Part shown: positions 41,537 to 50,942 of the stretch, in pieces
Layout of the letters: every line of letters starts with the position of its first letter
How positions within the stretch are numbered: the first letter of the stretch is position 1
Assembly: GCA_902777205.1 (NCBI GenBank)
Contig: CACYSU010000014.1
Location: forward strand, 1-57,188
Source: an uncultured Rhodospirillales bacterium
GTDB taxonomy: Bacteria > Pseudomonadota > Alphaproteobacteria > CAAGCB01 > CAG-977
Length of the DNA: 57,188 bases
Direction of reading: 5' to 3'
Translations under genes and position numbers: made by a program
Notes under the pieces: generated by a model
Told to the model about the DNA's origin: nothing
What the model saw: only the letters and a program-made list of their open reading frames with translations
Databases searched by the model: none

Positions 41537-42663
41537 CACATCACCTCGATTTCAGCCTGCAACGCGCCGGCGGCTTTGACGGCCTGCAAAATGCTGATCA
41601 TGTCGCGGGGACCGACGCCCAGCGCGTTCAACCCGTCCACCAGTTCCTGCAGGGACACGCCGGATTTCAAAACGTTCAGTTTGTTGCCGGATTCTTCGTC
41701 CACCTGAATGTCCGTTCTGGGAACGACGGCCGTCTGCCCCGTCGTCGAAAACGGCGCGGGCTGGGACACTTGCGGCGTTTCCGTGATGCGGATCGTCAAA
41801 TTCCCCTGCGCGATCGCGATCGGGTTGATGCGGACGTTTTCGCCGATGACGATGATGCCGGATTTTTCGTCGATGATGACTTTCGCCGCCTGATCGGGTT
41901 GGATGCGCAGCTGTTCGATGTCGGTCAGCATTTGAATCAGGTCGTCGCGGCGCGCGCGTTCCAGATTCAGCGAAACCGTGCCGGAATCGACCGTCGTCGC
42001 CGCCACCGACCCCAGATAGGAATTGATCGCGTCCGTAATGCGCGAAGCCGTCGTGAAATCGGGATTGCGCAGCGCCAGCTTGATTGTTTTCTGGTTGGCG
42101 AAGTCGAACATGATTTCACGTTCGATAATGCCGCCGTTCGCGATCCTGCCGGCCGTCGGCACGCCCTTGACGACGCTTTGCGCGGCGCCCTGCGCGGCGA
42201 ATCCGGCGATGGCGACCTGCCCCTGCGCGATGGCGTAAACCTCGCCGTCCGCGCCCAACAGCGGCGTCACCAGCAACGTGCCGCCCTGCAGGCTTTTCGC
42301 ATCGCCCAGCGCGCTGATCGCCACGTCGATGCGCGTCCCCTGTCGGGCGAAAGCGGGCAGACTGCCCGTCACCATCACGGCGGCGACGTTCTTTGTTTTG
42401 ATTTTGCCGTCGCGCGTGTTGACGCCCAAACGTTCCAGCATGCCGATCAGGCTTTCTTCGGTAAACGCCATGGACGAAATGCTGTCCCCCGTCCCGTTCA
42501 GCCCGACGACCAGACCGTATCCGATCAAATAGTTTTCCCGCACGCCTTCGATATCGGAAACGTCCTTGATGCGCGAACTGGCCAAAGCCGGCGGCGCGAA
42601 CAAAACGGCGGCGGCGGTCAGGAACGCGAAGCTTTTTCGTAAGGCTTTCATCATGCTCATCAT
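41536..42663 (-). CDS. flgI: Flagellar P-ring protein FlgI
   Basis: 375 residues, the normal FlgI length. The signal peptide ends ALA-SSRIKDV; then DVSDIEGVRENYLIGYGLVV and GLNGTGDS, the conserved FlgI start, and later NLERARRDDLIQMLTDIEQL and GVGPRDMISILQAVKAAGAL. FlgI forms the P ring around the rod in the periplasm. First gene of the flgI-flgJ-flgN-flgK-flgL operon; AGAGG precedes the start. It is divergent from fliX, as in other alphaproteobacteria. Confidence 0.97.
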   Translation of the reverse strand: MMSMMKALRKSFAFLTAAAVLFAPPALASSRIKDVSDIEGVRENYLIGYGLVVGLNGTGDSISSMAFTEESLIGMLERLGVNTRDGKIKTKNVAAVMVTGSLPAFARQGTRIDVAISALGDAKSLQGGTLLVTPLLGADGEVYAIAQGQVAIAGFAAQGAAQSVVKGVPTAGRIANGGIIEREIMFDFANQKTIKLALRNPDFTTASRITDAINSYLGSVAATTVDSGTVSLNLERARRDDLIQMLTDIEQLRIQPDQAAKVIIDEKSGIIVIGENVRINPIAIAQGNLTIRITETPQVSQPAPFSTTGQTAVVPRTDIQVDEESGNKLNVLKSGVSLQELVDGLNALGVGPRDMISILQAVKAAGALQAEIEVM

Positions 42664-42851
42664 TTTCGACCTCTTGCGTTGCGGACAAAATCATCCGCAA
42701 AACAATATGCGAAAACCGTGCCAATTTCGTTTTTCACGGCGAACAAGGCGTTCCGGCCGGTTCGATAAAAAACGCGGCGGGCAAAAATTGCCGGTTTTTT
42801 CCGCGCGCCAAATCGGATATACTGGAGCGAACCGTTTGCAGGAGGGAACGC

Positions 42852-43289
42852 ATGAATATGAAAATCGGGTCGGCGGGGCCGGTAAAATCCGTCGGAAATT
42901 CGCGAAAGACGGGCAAATCGTCGTCCGTCGGCGGGGATTTTTCCGCCTTTTTGTCGGAAACGGACGAAACGGCCGCCCCGTCGGTCGGCGCCGCGTCGGG
43001 CGTGTCGGGTATCGAAGCTTTGCTGGCCGCGCAAACGGTCGGCGACGCGCTGCAGGACGGCGGCAAAAAACGCCGCGCCGTTTCGCACGGCAACGACATT
43101 CTGGACAGGCTGGAGGATTTGCGCGCGGCGATCCTGACCGGCGCGGTTTCCAAATCGAAACTGATCGAGCTGGCGCAAATGCTGCGCGAAAAACGCGAAG
43201 CGGGCTTGGACGACGAATTGAACGCCATTTTGGACGACATCGAATTGCGCGCCGAAGTCGAATTGGCCAAACTGGCACACAGCGTTTGA
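42852..43289 (+). CDS. fliX: Flagellar assembly regulator FliX
   Basis: 145 residues. The N-terminus is Ser/Gly-rich. The conserved C-terminal part (SGIEALLAAQTVGDAL, ILDRLEDLRAAILTGAVSKS, LDDELNAILDDIELRAEVEL) is typical of FliX. In Caulobacter FliX links assembly of early flagellar parts to late gene expression by acting on the sigma54 activator FlbD. Position divergent from flgI is the same as in Caulobacter. GGAGGGA precedes the start. Confidence 0.9.
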   Translation: MNMKIGSAGPVKSVGNSRKTGKSSSVGGDFSAFLSETDETAAPSVGAASGVSGIEALLAAQTVGDALQDGGKKRRAVSHGNDILDRLEDLRAAILTGAVSKSKLIELAQMLREKREAGLDDELNAILDDIELRAEVELAKLAHSV

Positions 43290-43347
43290 TTTTTTAATCG
43301 CTTTGGTGTAAAAATAATCAACTGGCTGAAACAATGGGGATTTCATC

Positions 43348-43767
43348 ATGGGAATAGATTTACCGAAAGATTACAGACCGTCCGCCGACGAACCCTTTAT
43401 GAACGATAGGCAAAAAGAGTTTTTCCGCCGCAAACTGCAGGCTTGGCGCGAAGAATTGCTGCGTGATTCCGAAGAAACGCTGGACAACCTGAAAGAGGGC
43501 GGCATGACCGTTCCCGACATTTCCGACCGCGCGTCGGCCGAAGCGGACAAGGCGCTGGAACTGCGCACCCGCGACAGAATGCGCAAGGTCATTTCCAAAA
43601 TCGACACGGCTTTGGCGAAAATCGAGGACGGAACCTACGGCTATTGCGAAGAAACCGGCGAACCGATCGGTTTGGAACGCCTGATCGCCCGCCCGATCGC
43701 GACTTTGTCGATCGAAGCGCAGGAACGCCACGAACGCATGGAAAAAACGTACAACGACGACGATTAA
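43348..43767 (+). CDS. dksA: DksA-type RNA polymerase-binding regulator, Zn-site degenerate
   Basis: 139 residues. A coiled coil (FFRRKLQAWREELLRDSEET) carries the tip sequence VPDISDRASAEAD with the Asp-Ala pairs used to reach the polymerase active site. The zinc-finger region reads YGYCEETGEPIGLERLIARP then TLSIEAQE, keeping only one of the four cysteines of E. coli DksA. This form is common in alphaproteobacteria. DksA acts with ppGpp to reset transcription in starvation. It is followed by a terminator. Confidence 0.93.
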   Translation: MGIDLPKDYRPSADEPFMNDRQKEFFRRKLQAWREELLRDSEETLDNLKEGGMTVPDISDRASAEADKALELRTRDRMRKVISKIDTALAKIEDGTYGYCEETGEPIGLERLIARPIATLSIEAQERHERMEKTYNDDD

Positions 43768-43783
43768 GGTCGCTCGGATTCAA

Positions 43784-43817
43784 CAAAAGGGCGGGTCTGT
43801 TCGGATCCGCCTTTTCA
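43784..43817 (+). terminator. Intrinsic terminator after dksA
   Basis: AAAAGGGCGGGTC...GATCCGCCTTTT with one mismatch or bulge, followed by CATTC. It lies between dksA and maf. Confidence 0.65.
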
Positions 43818-43838
43818 TTCTGAAAACGGGAGGTTTTC

Positions 43839-44405
43839 TTGACAAACATCATTTTGGCGTCCGCTTCGCCGCGCCGGCGCGCCCTGTTGGAACAAATCGG
43901 AATCGCGGCCGAAATCCGCCCCGCCGACATCGACGAAACCCCGCGCAAAGGCGAAACACCCGCCCTTTACGCCCGCCGCATGGCCGTGTCAAAGGCGGAA
44001 AAAATCGCCGCGGATCGCCCCGACGCGTTCGTTTTGGCGGCCGACACGGTCGTCGCGTGCGGCGCGCGCATCCTGCCCAAAGCGGAGGACGCGGATCAGG
44101 TGCGCGAGTGCCTGAATTTGCTCAGCGGGCGGCGCCACACCGTATATGGCGGCATCTGCCTGATCACGCCGGACGGGCGGAAAATCGCCCGCGTCGCGCG
44201 CACGTCGGTCGTGTTCGCCCGCCTGCACGAATCCGAAAAGCGCGCCTATCTGGACGGCGGCGAAGGGATGGGCAAGGCCGGCGGTTACGCCATTCAGGGC
44301 AAAGCCGCCCTGTTCGTGCGCCAAATCATCGGATCGTACACCAACGTCGTCGGGCTGGATGTTTACGAAGCCGGCCGTATGCTGAAAGGGAACGGAGCCG
44401 TTTGA
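43839..44405 (+). CDS. maf: Maf-type nucleotide pyrophosphatase
   Basis: 188 residues from a TTG start behind GGGAGG. ILASASPRRRALLEQIG is the Maf N-terminal signature, followed by VLAADTVVACG and GKAGGYAIQGKAALFV, with the acidic residues that bind metal. Maf proteins hydrolyse non-standard or methylated nucleoside triphosphates, and some are linked to stopping septum formation. It is translationally joined to the RNase E/G gene through TGATG. Confidence 0.95.
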   Translation: MTNIILASASPRRRALLEQIGIAAEIRPADIDETPRKGETPALYARRMAVSKAEKIAADRPDAFVLAADTVVACGARILPKAEDADQVRECLNLLSGRRHTVYGGICLITPDGRKIARVARTSVVFARLHESEKRAYLDGGEGMGKAGGYAIQGKAALFVRQIIGSYTNVVGLDVYEAGRMLKGNGAV

Positions 44406-45661
44406 TGCGTCTGGTTCACAGCTTTTCCCCGTTTGAAGAAATCTGCGTCCTGTCCGGCGCCGACGGCGCGCCCGTGACCGTCACGGTCTGGCGGCAAAAC
44501 GATCCGGCCGTCGGTTCAATCTGTCTGGCGCGCGTTGTCAAATCAGCGGCGGCGGGCGTTTTCGTCGATATCGGGGACGGCCGGACGGCGTTTTTGAACC
44601 GGACGCCGTTTTTCATCAAACCCGACGGATCGGTCAGCCCGACCAAACCGGCCGAGGGCGACCTGCTGCTGGTCGAATTGTGCCGTCCCGCGGCCGAGGA
44701 CAAGGATCCCGAAGTGCGCGCCCATGTTTCCCTAAGCGCCGAAACGGTGGTTTTGCTGCCCGCGCAGCAAGGCAATTCCTACGCCCGCAGCTTTTCATCG
44801 CAAACGATCAACCGTTTCCGCGAACTGTTTCCGGATATGAGCGTGATGTTCCGCACGGCCGCGCCGTTCGACACGGTTGAAAACATTTCAAAACAGATCA
44901 CCGCTTTGAAAAACCGATGGGCGGAGATTTTGAAAAACGTTCCGGAAAAACCGCAAACAATCTGGCGTCCCGAACGCGACGTTTTGCGGCTGGCCGCGCG
45001 ATACGCCGACGATTTGGATGAAATCGTCACGGACGATCCCGAAACGGCGGCCGTTTTAAAGGAAAGGGGATTCGCCGACGTCGCTTTCGCCGTTTCCGGC
45101 GTGTGGGAACGCGAAAACGTCGCCGAATCGCTGGACGCGGCCTTGGCGCAAAAATCCCCCCTGCCCTGCGGCGGATTTCTGATCACGCAGCAAACGGCGG
45201 CCTGCGTCTGTTTCGACGTGAACACGGGGGCGGCCGACGCCTTTGCCGCGAATCAAGAAGCCTGCCCCGAAATCCTGCGCCAGATACGCCTGAAAGGGCT
45301 GGGCGGCCAGATGATCATCGACTTTGCCGGACGCAAGGATAAGAAAATGCTGTTCAACCTGATGAGCCGGCTGAAATCGGACGACGTGTATGTCGCCGGA
45401 TTTTCCCAGCTGGGGCTGGTCGAACTGACCGTTGAAAAGAAACGGAAATCCGTCTTTGACGATTTGACGGACAACCGGCAAACGGCCGACATCATCCGGA
45501 CGCTGTGGTTTTCGACGCCCGTTTCCGATGTTGAGATCCGCGCGCCGCAAAGCGTCCTGAACGGCGTCAGACCGTATTTGAACCGGCTGGAAACGCGGCT
45601 GAAAACGCGGATCGCCCTAATCCCCGCCGAAACCGCCGGATTGAAAGGATTGAAACAATGA
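44405..45661 (+). CDS. Ribonuclease E/G family protein
   Basis: 418 residues from the ATG that overlaps the maf stop. An S1-like N-terminal part ([24 protein letters not shown] cut in two) comes first, then the family core [10 protein letters not shown] and [10 protein letters not shown], and [10 protein letters not shown] with the two metal-binding Asp (in CFDVNTG and IIDFAG). The size fits RNase G-like enzymes without the long C-terminal scaffold of RNase E. The upstream reading frame stays open past maf but has no suitable start. The next gene, yacG, overlaps by 4 bases; the maf-rng-yacG order is common in alphaproteobacteria. Confidence 0.9.
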   Translation: MRLVHSFSPFEEICVLSGADGAPVTVTVWRQNDPAVGSICLARVVKSAAAGVFVDIGDGRTAFLNRTPFFIKPDGSVSPTKPAEGDLLLVELCRPAAEDKDPEVRAHVSLSAETVVLLPAQQGNSYARSFSSQTINRFRELFPDMSVMFRTAAPFDTVENISKQITALKNRWAEILKNVPEKPQTIWRPERDVLRLAARYADDLDEIVTDDPETAAVLKERGFADVAFAVSGVWERENVAESLDAALAQKSPLPCGGFLITQQTAACVCFDVNTGAADAFAANQEACPEILRQIRLKGLGGQMIIDFAGRKDKKMLFNLMSRLKSDDVYVAGFSQLGLVELTVEKKRKSVFDDLTDNRQTADIIRTLWFSTPVSDVEIRAPQSVLNGVRPYLNRLETRLKTRIALIPAETAGLKGLKQ

Positions 45662-45861
45662 AAGACGCGCCCAACGTGTTCAAACGCCCGTCCGACCTGC
45701 CCGATTTGCAGGTGAAATGCCCGATTTGCGGCAAACCGGCCGCGAAACCGTACAAACCGTTCTGCTCGAAACGGTGCGCCGACATCGACCTGAACCGCTG
45801 GCTGACGGGGGTTTACGCGGTCGAAACCGACGAAACGGAAGAAAGTGACGAAAAAAATTAA
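45658..45861 (+). CDS. yacG: DNA gyrase inhibitor YacG
   Basis: 67 residues. Four cysteines in CPICGKP and [15 protein letters not shown] (C21, C24, C36, C40) bind zinc, and the WLTGVY region is the YacG signature. In E. coli YacG binds GyrB and blocks its DNA binding. An ATGA overlap ties it to the RNase E/G gene. Confidence 0.93.
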   Translation: MKDAPNVFKRPSDLPDLQVKCPICGKPAAKPYKPFCSKRCADIDLNRWLTGVYAVETDETEESDEKN

Positions 45862-45912
45862 AAAGGTGTGGACAGACGATTTTGAATCGGCTATAAACAT
45901 TTTCTGTAAGGC

Positions 45913-45988
45913 GCCTGGGTAGCTCAGTCGGTAGAGCAGGGGACTGAAAATCCCCGTGTCGGCGGTTCGATTCCGTCCCCAGGCACCA
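45913..45988 (+). tRNA. tRNA-Phe (GAA)
   Basis: Acceptor GCCTGGG/CCCAGGC, D arm GCTCAGTCGGTAGAGC, anticodon loop CTGAAAA (anticodon GAA), T loop TTCGATT, and an encoded CCA end. Confidence 0.97.
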
Positions 45989-45991
45989 TTT

Positions 45992-46018
45992 AAAAGCCGC
46001 GGTTTCCGCGGCTTTTTG
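45992..46018 (+). terminator. Intrinsic terminator after tRNA-Phe
   Basis: AAAAGCCGCGG, loop TTT, CCGCGGCTTTTT, 4 bases past the tRNA. Confidence 0.9.
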
Positions 46019-46060
46019 CTTTTCCACATAAAATTCGGCGAATGAACGCGCCCCATAAAA

Positions 46061-46089
46061 GAAAAGTCCGGCGCACCGACACCGGACTT
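46061..46089 (-). terminator. Intrinsic terminator of the pilin/dolichol-kinase operon
   Basis: AAGTCCGG...CCGGACTT; on the minus strand the stem is followed by TTCTTTTATGG. It lies 31 bases after the stop at 46120. Confidence 0.7.
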
Positions 46090-46119
46090 CATCCCGAAAT
46101 TTGAGAAAGATGTGCGAAC

Positions 46120-46746
46120 TTACAGCCAAGTCATGGCGGCGGTGATGAACGCGCCGACGATGACGGGAATGGACAGGTTGTCGTCCGCCTTGATTCTGTT
46201 TTCATAGACTTCGGCGAACATGGCGGCGAACACGCCGGCCAATCCGCCGTACATGAACGTGTCGGGCAATCCGCGCATCGCGGCGAAAGCGGCGACGACG
46301 CCCGCGCCGAACACAAAGAACGCAGCCGCGCCTTCGACGCTTTTTCTGCCCTGATTGATTTTATGTTTGCCGAACGGCCGGCCGATCAGCGCGGCGGCGG
46401 TGTCGGAAATCAGCATCACGGCCATGGCGCACGCGGCGGCGGCCGGCGCGAACAGCAGCGCGGCGGCCAAAGCCCCGCCCAGCACATAGGGCGACCCGCT
46501 CAGCCGGAATTTGCCGTCGGTTTCCTTTTCGCGCAGCATTTTGCCGAACATCCGGCCGTAGGTTTGCATCACGAACGGCCATTTTTTGAAATACCCGTAT
46601 TCGATGAACACGTTTCCGGCCAGCAAAGCGGCGAACACGGCGGCCGGCCGGTACGGCGGGACGAACAAAATCAGCGCGGGCATCCACAGCGAAGACAGAT
46701 GCACGGATTTGCGCAGGATTTCTTGCGTATAGGGAATATCGGACAT
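46120..46746 (-). CDS. Dolichol kinase/phytol kinase-family membrane enzyme (SEC59/VTE5-like)
   Basis: 208 residues with about six hydrophobic helices. RKSVHLSSLWMPAL, FGKMLREKETDGKFRLSGSP and the core SDTAAALIGRPFGKHKI followed by KSVEGAAAFF are the signature of CTP-dependent polyprenol/phytol/diacylglycerol kinases related to CDP-diglyceride synthases. The substrate cannot be told from sequence. It lies 15 bases after the small anchored protein gene and may simply be co-transcribed with the pilin genes. Confidence 0.8.
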   Translation of the reverse strand: MSDIPYTQEILRKSVHLSSLWMPALILFVPPYRPAAVFAALLAGNVFIEYGYFKKWPFVMQTYGRMFGKMLREKETDGKFRLSGSPYVLGGALAAALLFAPAAAACAMAVMLISDTAAALIGRPFGKHKINQGRKSVEGAAAFFVFGAGVVAAFAAMRGLPDTFMYGGLAGVFAAMFAEVYENRIKADDNLSIPVIVGAFITAAMTWL

Positions 46747-46761
46747 AGCGTTATCTTCGGA

Positions 46762-47595
46762 TCAGTTAAACATGACGGCGTTGCACATATTGGGCGTTCC
46801 GGCGGTCAGGTTTTCGCCGTGTTCCAACCCGCCTATCAACGACAGGGCGACCAAATACCCGTTGGCCGAAGTCATGTTTCCCAACACGCCGGACGTTCCG
46901 GACGGGCTGTCCACCAACGGGAAATTGCACACGACATAGTTCGGGACATAGACGCTGTTGACCGGCGCGACGCCGGCGGACATGATGTAATACGCCGCGC
47001 CCAGCGGCTGGTGCTGGGTGATCGCGCCGACGGCGGGGTTCGTGTTCGCGACCAGCGGCTGCCAATCCTTTTGCAGCATACCGACGAAACGGGACTGCCC
47101 CGTGGCGTCGGAAATGGCGCGCAAGGCGGTCATTTTGTCGGCGCCGTCGTAACGCGGCGGAATGGCGCGGATCGTCACAATATAGCGCACAACGTCCGAC
47201 GCGCCGCACGACACGGTGATGTTCTGGCTTTTGGCGACGCAGAACAAATAGGTGCGCGTGCCGCTTTGCGGTTTATAAGTGGACGGCAAGCGGCTGACGA
47301 TATAGGGGAAAATGGCGTTTCCGGCCTGCACTTCGTTCAGCACGCCGTTGACCGTCGTCGTGACCAGCGGAATGACGCCGTCCGAATTCGACCGGATATA
47401 GGCTTCGGTCATTATGCGGTTGGCGTTCATCGCGTCGATGTATCCGTGTTCGGCCGACGAATGTTGTTGATACATACTCAACACCATGGCCTGATACACG
47501 GGGGCGATAAAGTTTTCCTGAGGCTTTGTTTTTTCGTACAGGTTGCCGTACATGACGACCCCCATCAACGATGCCAGCATCATCCAAAAAAACAT
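46762..47595 (-). CDS. Membrane-anchored protein paired with the giant pilin (PilM-like position)
   Basis: 277 residues. Residues 1-17 are a membrane helix (MFFWMMLASLMGVVMYGNL) with no positive charge before it. The rest is exported: two cysteine pairs (YLFCVAKSQNITVSCG, NYVVCNFPLV), YIDAMNANRIMTEAYI, and a C-terminus ending NMCNAVMFN. I do not recognise it clearly. The single N-terminal anchor and place next to a type IV prepilin recall PilM-type proteins of thin pili, which is only a suggestion. GGAGG precedes the start. Confidence 0.7.
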   Translation of the reverse strand: MFFWMMLASLMGVVMYGNLYEKTKPQENFIAPVYQAMVLSMYQQHSSAEHGYIDAMNANRIMTEAYIRSNSDGVIPLVTTTVNGVLNEVQAGNAIFPYIVSRLPSTYKPQSGTRTYLFCVAKSQNITVSCGASDVVRYIVTIRAIPPRYDGADKMTALRAISDATGQSRFVGMLQKDWQPLVANTNPAVGAITQHQPLGAAYYIMSAGVAPVNSVYVPNYVVCNFPLVDSPSGTSGVLGNMTSANGYLVALSLIGGLEHGENLTAGTPNMCNAVMFN

Positions 47596-47627
47596 GGCAG
47601 CCTCCTTTCCCTATCGCCCCGTGCGGA

Positions 47628-50600
47628 TCAGTTCATCCATTTCCTGTACGTGCTGTCGTCCAGGATCGGATTGTCCATCGGCGTCAGGATGACATCATTC
47701 GTTCCGGCGGCGTCGGGTTCTCCGTTGTCCTTCAGTCCTATGAACCGCATATTGGGCATATCGAAACGCTGCGGGTTGAAATAACAATAGGTGTGAGCCA
47801 GCGCGGTCCACGATCCGGTGCTGACCCCGCCGACGTTCCACACGAACGTACCGGCCGCGTCGTTGTAATAGGACGCGAATCCCATCGCGATTTTCCACCC
47901 CAAAACTTGACCGGCGGCGTTCGTTTCCGGCTGTTGCATGACGATCATGCGTTGCGACGGCTGCATGATGCGGATACCATGCACCGCATAGTTGTTTGAG
48001 CTATCCTCAAAATTCTGCCATCCGGGGTTGTACGAAATCGGATTGCCTTCGTCGTGGCGGGAATACAGCACCCGCGCGACGTCAAACGCGTTCGGGGTCA
48101 GGGTCATAACCGCCTGATACCCGTCGGGGCAAACGCCTTCATCCTGCGCGCTCTGGGTTTCCGTAACCGAAGCACCGGACGAGTTCACCGCGGCATAGGA
48201 CACCGACCGTCCGGGGGCGGGAACGATGCCCATGAACGGATGCGCCCAACAAAAAGCGCCGTCCGGGCATTCCCTGTATTCGGCTCCGCTTGCACCGAAC
48301 GTGAACGTAACGTATTTGCCGGTTCCCTCCGTTCCGGACGAACCGTCGCACGTCCCTGACGAACAGGTACACGTACCGCCGCCGGCGGCTTTAACCGGAT
48401 GATCGTGCGTGGAATCGACTCTGGAACAGTTGAATTCCCAGCCGCCGTTGACCATGCCCAGCTGATTAAACGTCATATACGGCATGGAATAGGAACAACT
48501 GCTGGCCCACTTCTCACTGGCAGTGTTCAAGCTTTCTCCGCACGGCCACCCGCCATAGGCGTAATCGTTCGACAGTTGGTAAATGCCTTTCAGAATATAG
48601 TTCGGCAACGCTTCGCTGAGCCGCGCGCCGCCGCGCGACGTGATTTTGATGTCGTTCATCACGGAAACGAACGCCGGATCGACGCGGAAGTTTTTGTATT
48701 TGTCCCGATCGTTGATCAGATGCGCACGATACGGCGAATACGGACCGCCCAGATTGCCGGTGTTGATATCGACATAGGCCGTGTTGTAATAGTCGGCGTT
48801 CGTCGTCGTGTTGCCCGCGGTGGTGCGTCCGGTGTCCTCGTCGATCTGGATGCGGGCGCGACCGACGATCGAATTTTTGTATTGGTGATTGTTTACGGCC
48901 AAGTTCTCGGGTTGGAAAAACGTGCCGCTGACCCGTCCGGAATCGCCGTAAAGCGCGACGGGATTGGCATTGGAAACATCTATCGAGAACATTTCGCTAT
49001 TATTACTGCCAACACGAGCCTTATTGCCGGCAATATAAACGGCTTCCCCGCGATTGTTAGCCCCCGTCAGCACACCGATCCTCGCACGTTGGCCGGCGTT
49101 ATTTCGGAATGTAATATATTGCCCCCATCCTTCCCCGCCTTGAGAACCGGTCGAATTGGCGAACAGAGTCAACCCCGAGTTATTATAGACCAGCTGCCGT
49201 TTATATAATGCGGTATTAATCACATTGATTTGAAACCTCGCGTCGGTGTTCTGCATATTATACAGCCCGAAGGAAGCCGCGCTGTTATCGGCATTAGAAT
49301 AATAATAATTTTTCATCGCTCTGACAACAAAATCTGTATCATCGTGATACACTTGCGTTCCGGAATCATTATTTCCTATAGTTGAATAGGCCCAACTTCC
49401 TCCTCTATATACTTGCGAATTGTAACCATAAGAATTTACATACAGACGATATGCACTATTCCACAGTTGCTCACTTATACTATGGTTTCCGTGTGTAACA
49501 TTTAGAAAAATATAATTTGTAGCATTGATATATTGCTTTGGCGCGTTTACGGACAATCTATTCAGCGCGTTTATATACGCACGATTGTTTGAAACCAGCT
49601 GCATCTGATTGATCGCCGTCAGGTACATCGTGTTTTGCGAATAGATATCCATCGTGTTTTGCGAATAGATATCCATTGCCCGCACCGCCGCCAGGTTCAC
49701 GTCCTGATTGGACACGATGTCGATCCGACTACTAGCCGTTATAAAAGCTTCACGGCCGGAAAGGGACGCCTGATTAGCGGCGGTAATTCCAATATTCGGC
49801 GCATTTAAATCGGTTGTGAAATTTGTCATGTTCAAGCTGGACGATGTCGTTCCGCTGACCCCCAGTGACAATCTGTTTGTCATGTTGATGTGCGACGAAT
49901 CCGTTCCCAGCAAAACGCGGGCGTATCCGGCATCACCGCTATTGCCTTCCTCTTGGTCATCGCCGTTGGCGGTGTTTTGCGAACGGATCAGGATTTTGCC
50001 GCCGACAACCTCCAACCCGCCGGCGTTATTGATTTTATGGCATTGCGTGCCGTTGCATTCGATCGCGCCGCCCATGTCCAGATTGGTGAACATACTGTTC
50101 GCGCCGGGCAGGCCGTCCACCTGTTTGCGGTACAGGTAATCACCCGAAAAACCCGACGAATAAATCGTCGTCGCCGCAACGCGTCCGCCGGCGGAGCTGT
50201 TGTACCCGACGATGTAGTTTGTCGCGTCGCCTTCCCAAATGCCTTGCGAGCCGACGATTGTCGTGCGGCCGTTACCGCTCAAAACGTTATTGACCATGTT
50301 CGACGTGCGCACGAAACCGCCGTCCGCCCCGATCATCGTCGCGATGCGCGCCGCGCGGCGGTCGTCGATTTCCGCCGCCCCGTTCGACAACACGACGCCC
50401 GTCATTTTATACCGCGAACACGTGCAGGTGGAGCTGAGCCCCGTGTAAACGCCGTCCATTCCCATGCTGCCGCACGTCGCGCCTGTAGATGTGTTCGTCG
50501 CCTCGGTGCATTGGGCGCGCACGCCGATATCGAACCCGTCGGCCAATTTGTTGCCCCGCAGCCGGAACGTCGTCGAATTGTTGCCGCTCGACACGGTTTC

Positions 50601-50942
50601 CAGATACGTCGCCGGCAAATACGGCGCCAACCCCGCGACCGGAACGGCGAAATGGCTGTCCGCCGAATTGGCACAACTCGCCCCGCCCGCGACCGCGATC
50701 GTGCCGCCCGCCGAACACGCCGCTTTGATGCTGGCGTAGTTTGCTTCGATCCAATTGGACAGCGCGTCCTTCAACTCTTTCATCTGGCCGGCGATGGCGA
50801 CATCCTCCATTTCCACGGTACGGTCGGCCGTTTGGCGCACAACCATCGGCGACATCATCGTCATCAACCCCAACAGCGCGATCGCTTCGATCATCAGCGC
50901 GCCGCGTTCATCGGTCTTTTTGTTCATCAGGGGCGTAAACAT
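47628..50942 (-). CDS. Very large type IV prepilin-like protein (PilV-type adhesin)
   Basis: 1104 residues from the ATG behind GGGAGG. The N-terminus has a prepilin peptidase site DERG-ALMIEAIALLGLM (Glu at +5) and a long hydrophobic helix. A PilV-like part follows with cysteines (CTEATNTSTGATCGSMG, TCTCSRYK). Residues about 380-620 are Asn/Tyr-rich beta-type with a doubled DIYSQNTM. The C-terminal part is Cys-rich (GGGTCTCSSGTCDGSSG). PilV proteins sit at the tip of type IVb pili and choose target cells. The size is two to three times that of known PilV. No shufflon-type inverted repeats were seen around its 3' end. Confidence 0.8.
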   Translation of the reverse strand: MFTPLMNKKTDERGALMIEAIALLGLMTMMSPMVVRQTADRTVEMEDVAIAGQMKELKDALSNWIEANYASIKAACSAGGTIAVAGGASCANSADSHFAVPVAGLAPYLPATYLETVSSGNNSTTFRLRGNKLADGFDIGVRAQCTEATNTSTGATCGSMGMDGVYTGLSSTCTCSRYKMTGVVLSNGAAEIDDRRAARIATMIGADGGFVRTSNMVNNVLSGNGRTTIVGSQGIWEGDATNYIVGYNSSAGGRVAATTIYSSGFSGDYLYRKQVDGLPGANSMFTNLDMGGAIECNGTQCHKINNAGGLEVVGGKILIRSQNTANGDDQEEGNSGDAGYARVLLGTDSSHINMTNRLSLGVSGTTSSSLNMTNFTTDLNAPNIGITAANQASLSGREAFITASSRIDIVSNQDVNLAAVRAMDIYSQNTMDIYSQNTMYLTAINQMQLVSNNRAYINALNRLSVNAPKQYINATNYIFLNVTHGNHSISEQLWNSAYRLYVNSYGYNSQVYRGGSWAYSTIGNNDSGTQVYHDDTDFVVRAMKNYYYSNADNSAASFGLYNMQNTDARFQINVINTALYKRQLVYNNSGLTLFANSTGSQGGEGWGQYITFRNNAGQRARIGVLTGANNRGEAVYIAGNKARVGSNNSEMFSIDVSNANPVALYGDSGRVSGTFFQPENLAVNNHQYKNSIVGRARIQIDEDTGRTTAGNTTTNADYYNTAYVDINTGNLGGPYSPYRAHLINDRDKYKNFRVDPAFVSVMNDIKITSRGGARLSEALPNYILKGIYQLSNDYAYGGWPCGESLNTASEKWASSCSYSMPYMTFNQLGMVNGGWEFNCSRVDSTHDHPVKAAGGGTCTCSSGTCDGSSGTEGTGKYVTFTFGASGAEYRECPDGAFCWAHPFMGIVPAPGRSVSYAAVNSSGASVTETQSAQDEGVCPDGYQAVMTLTPNAFDVARVLYSRHDEGNPISYNPGWQNFEDSSNNYAVHGIRIMQPSQRMIVMQQPETNAAGQVLGWKIAMGFASYYNDAAGTFVWNVGGVSTGSWTALAHTYCYFNPQRFDMPNMRFIGLKDNGEPDAAGTNDVILTPMDNPILDDSTYRKWMN
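49626..49673 (-). repeat. 24-bp perfect tandem repeat in the giant pilin gene
   Basis: The unit catcgtgttttgcgaatagatatc occurs twice back to back (listed here as the plus strand read in parts); it encodes DIYSQNTM twice. Copy-number change would stay in frame. Confidence 0.9.

Noticed and set aside
44057-44404. An upstream extension of the RNase E/G reading frame inside maf.
   Set aside because: It has no ribosome site, lies inside a conserved gene in another frame, and the ATG at 44405 gives the normal family start.
47628-48400. A shufflon at the 3' end of the giant prepilin gene, as in PilV of R64, driven by the recombinases at the left end.
   Set aside because: I saw no inverted 19-bp type repeats or alternative C-terminal segments next to the gene, and the recombinases are serine-type, unlike the tyrosine-type shufflon enzyme.
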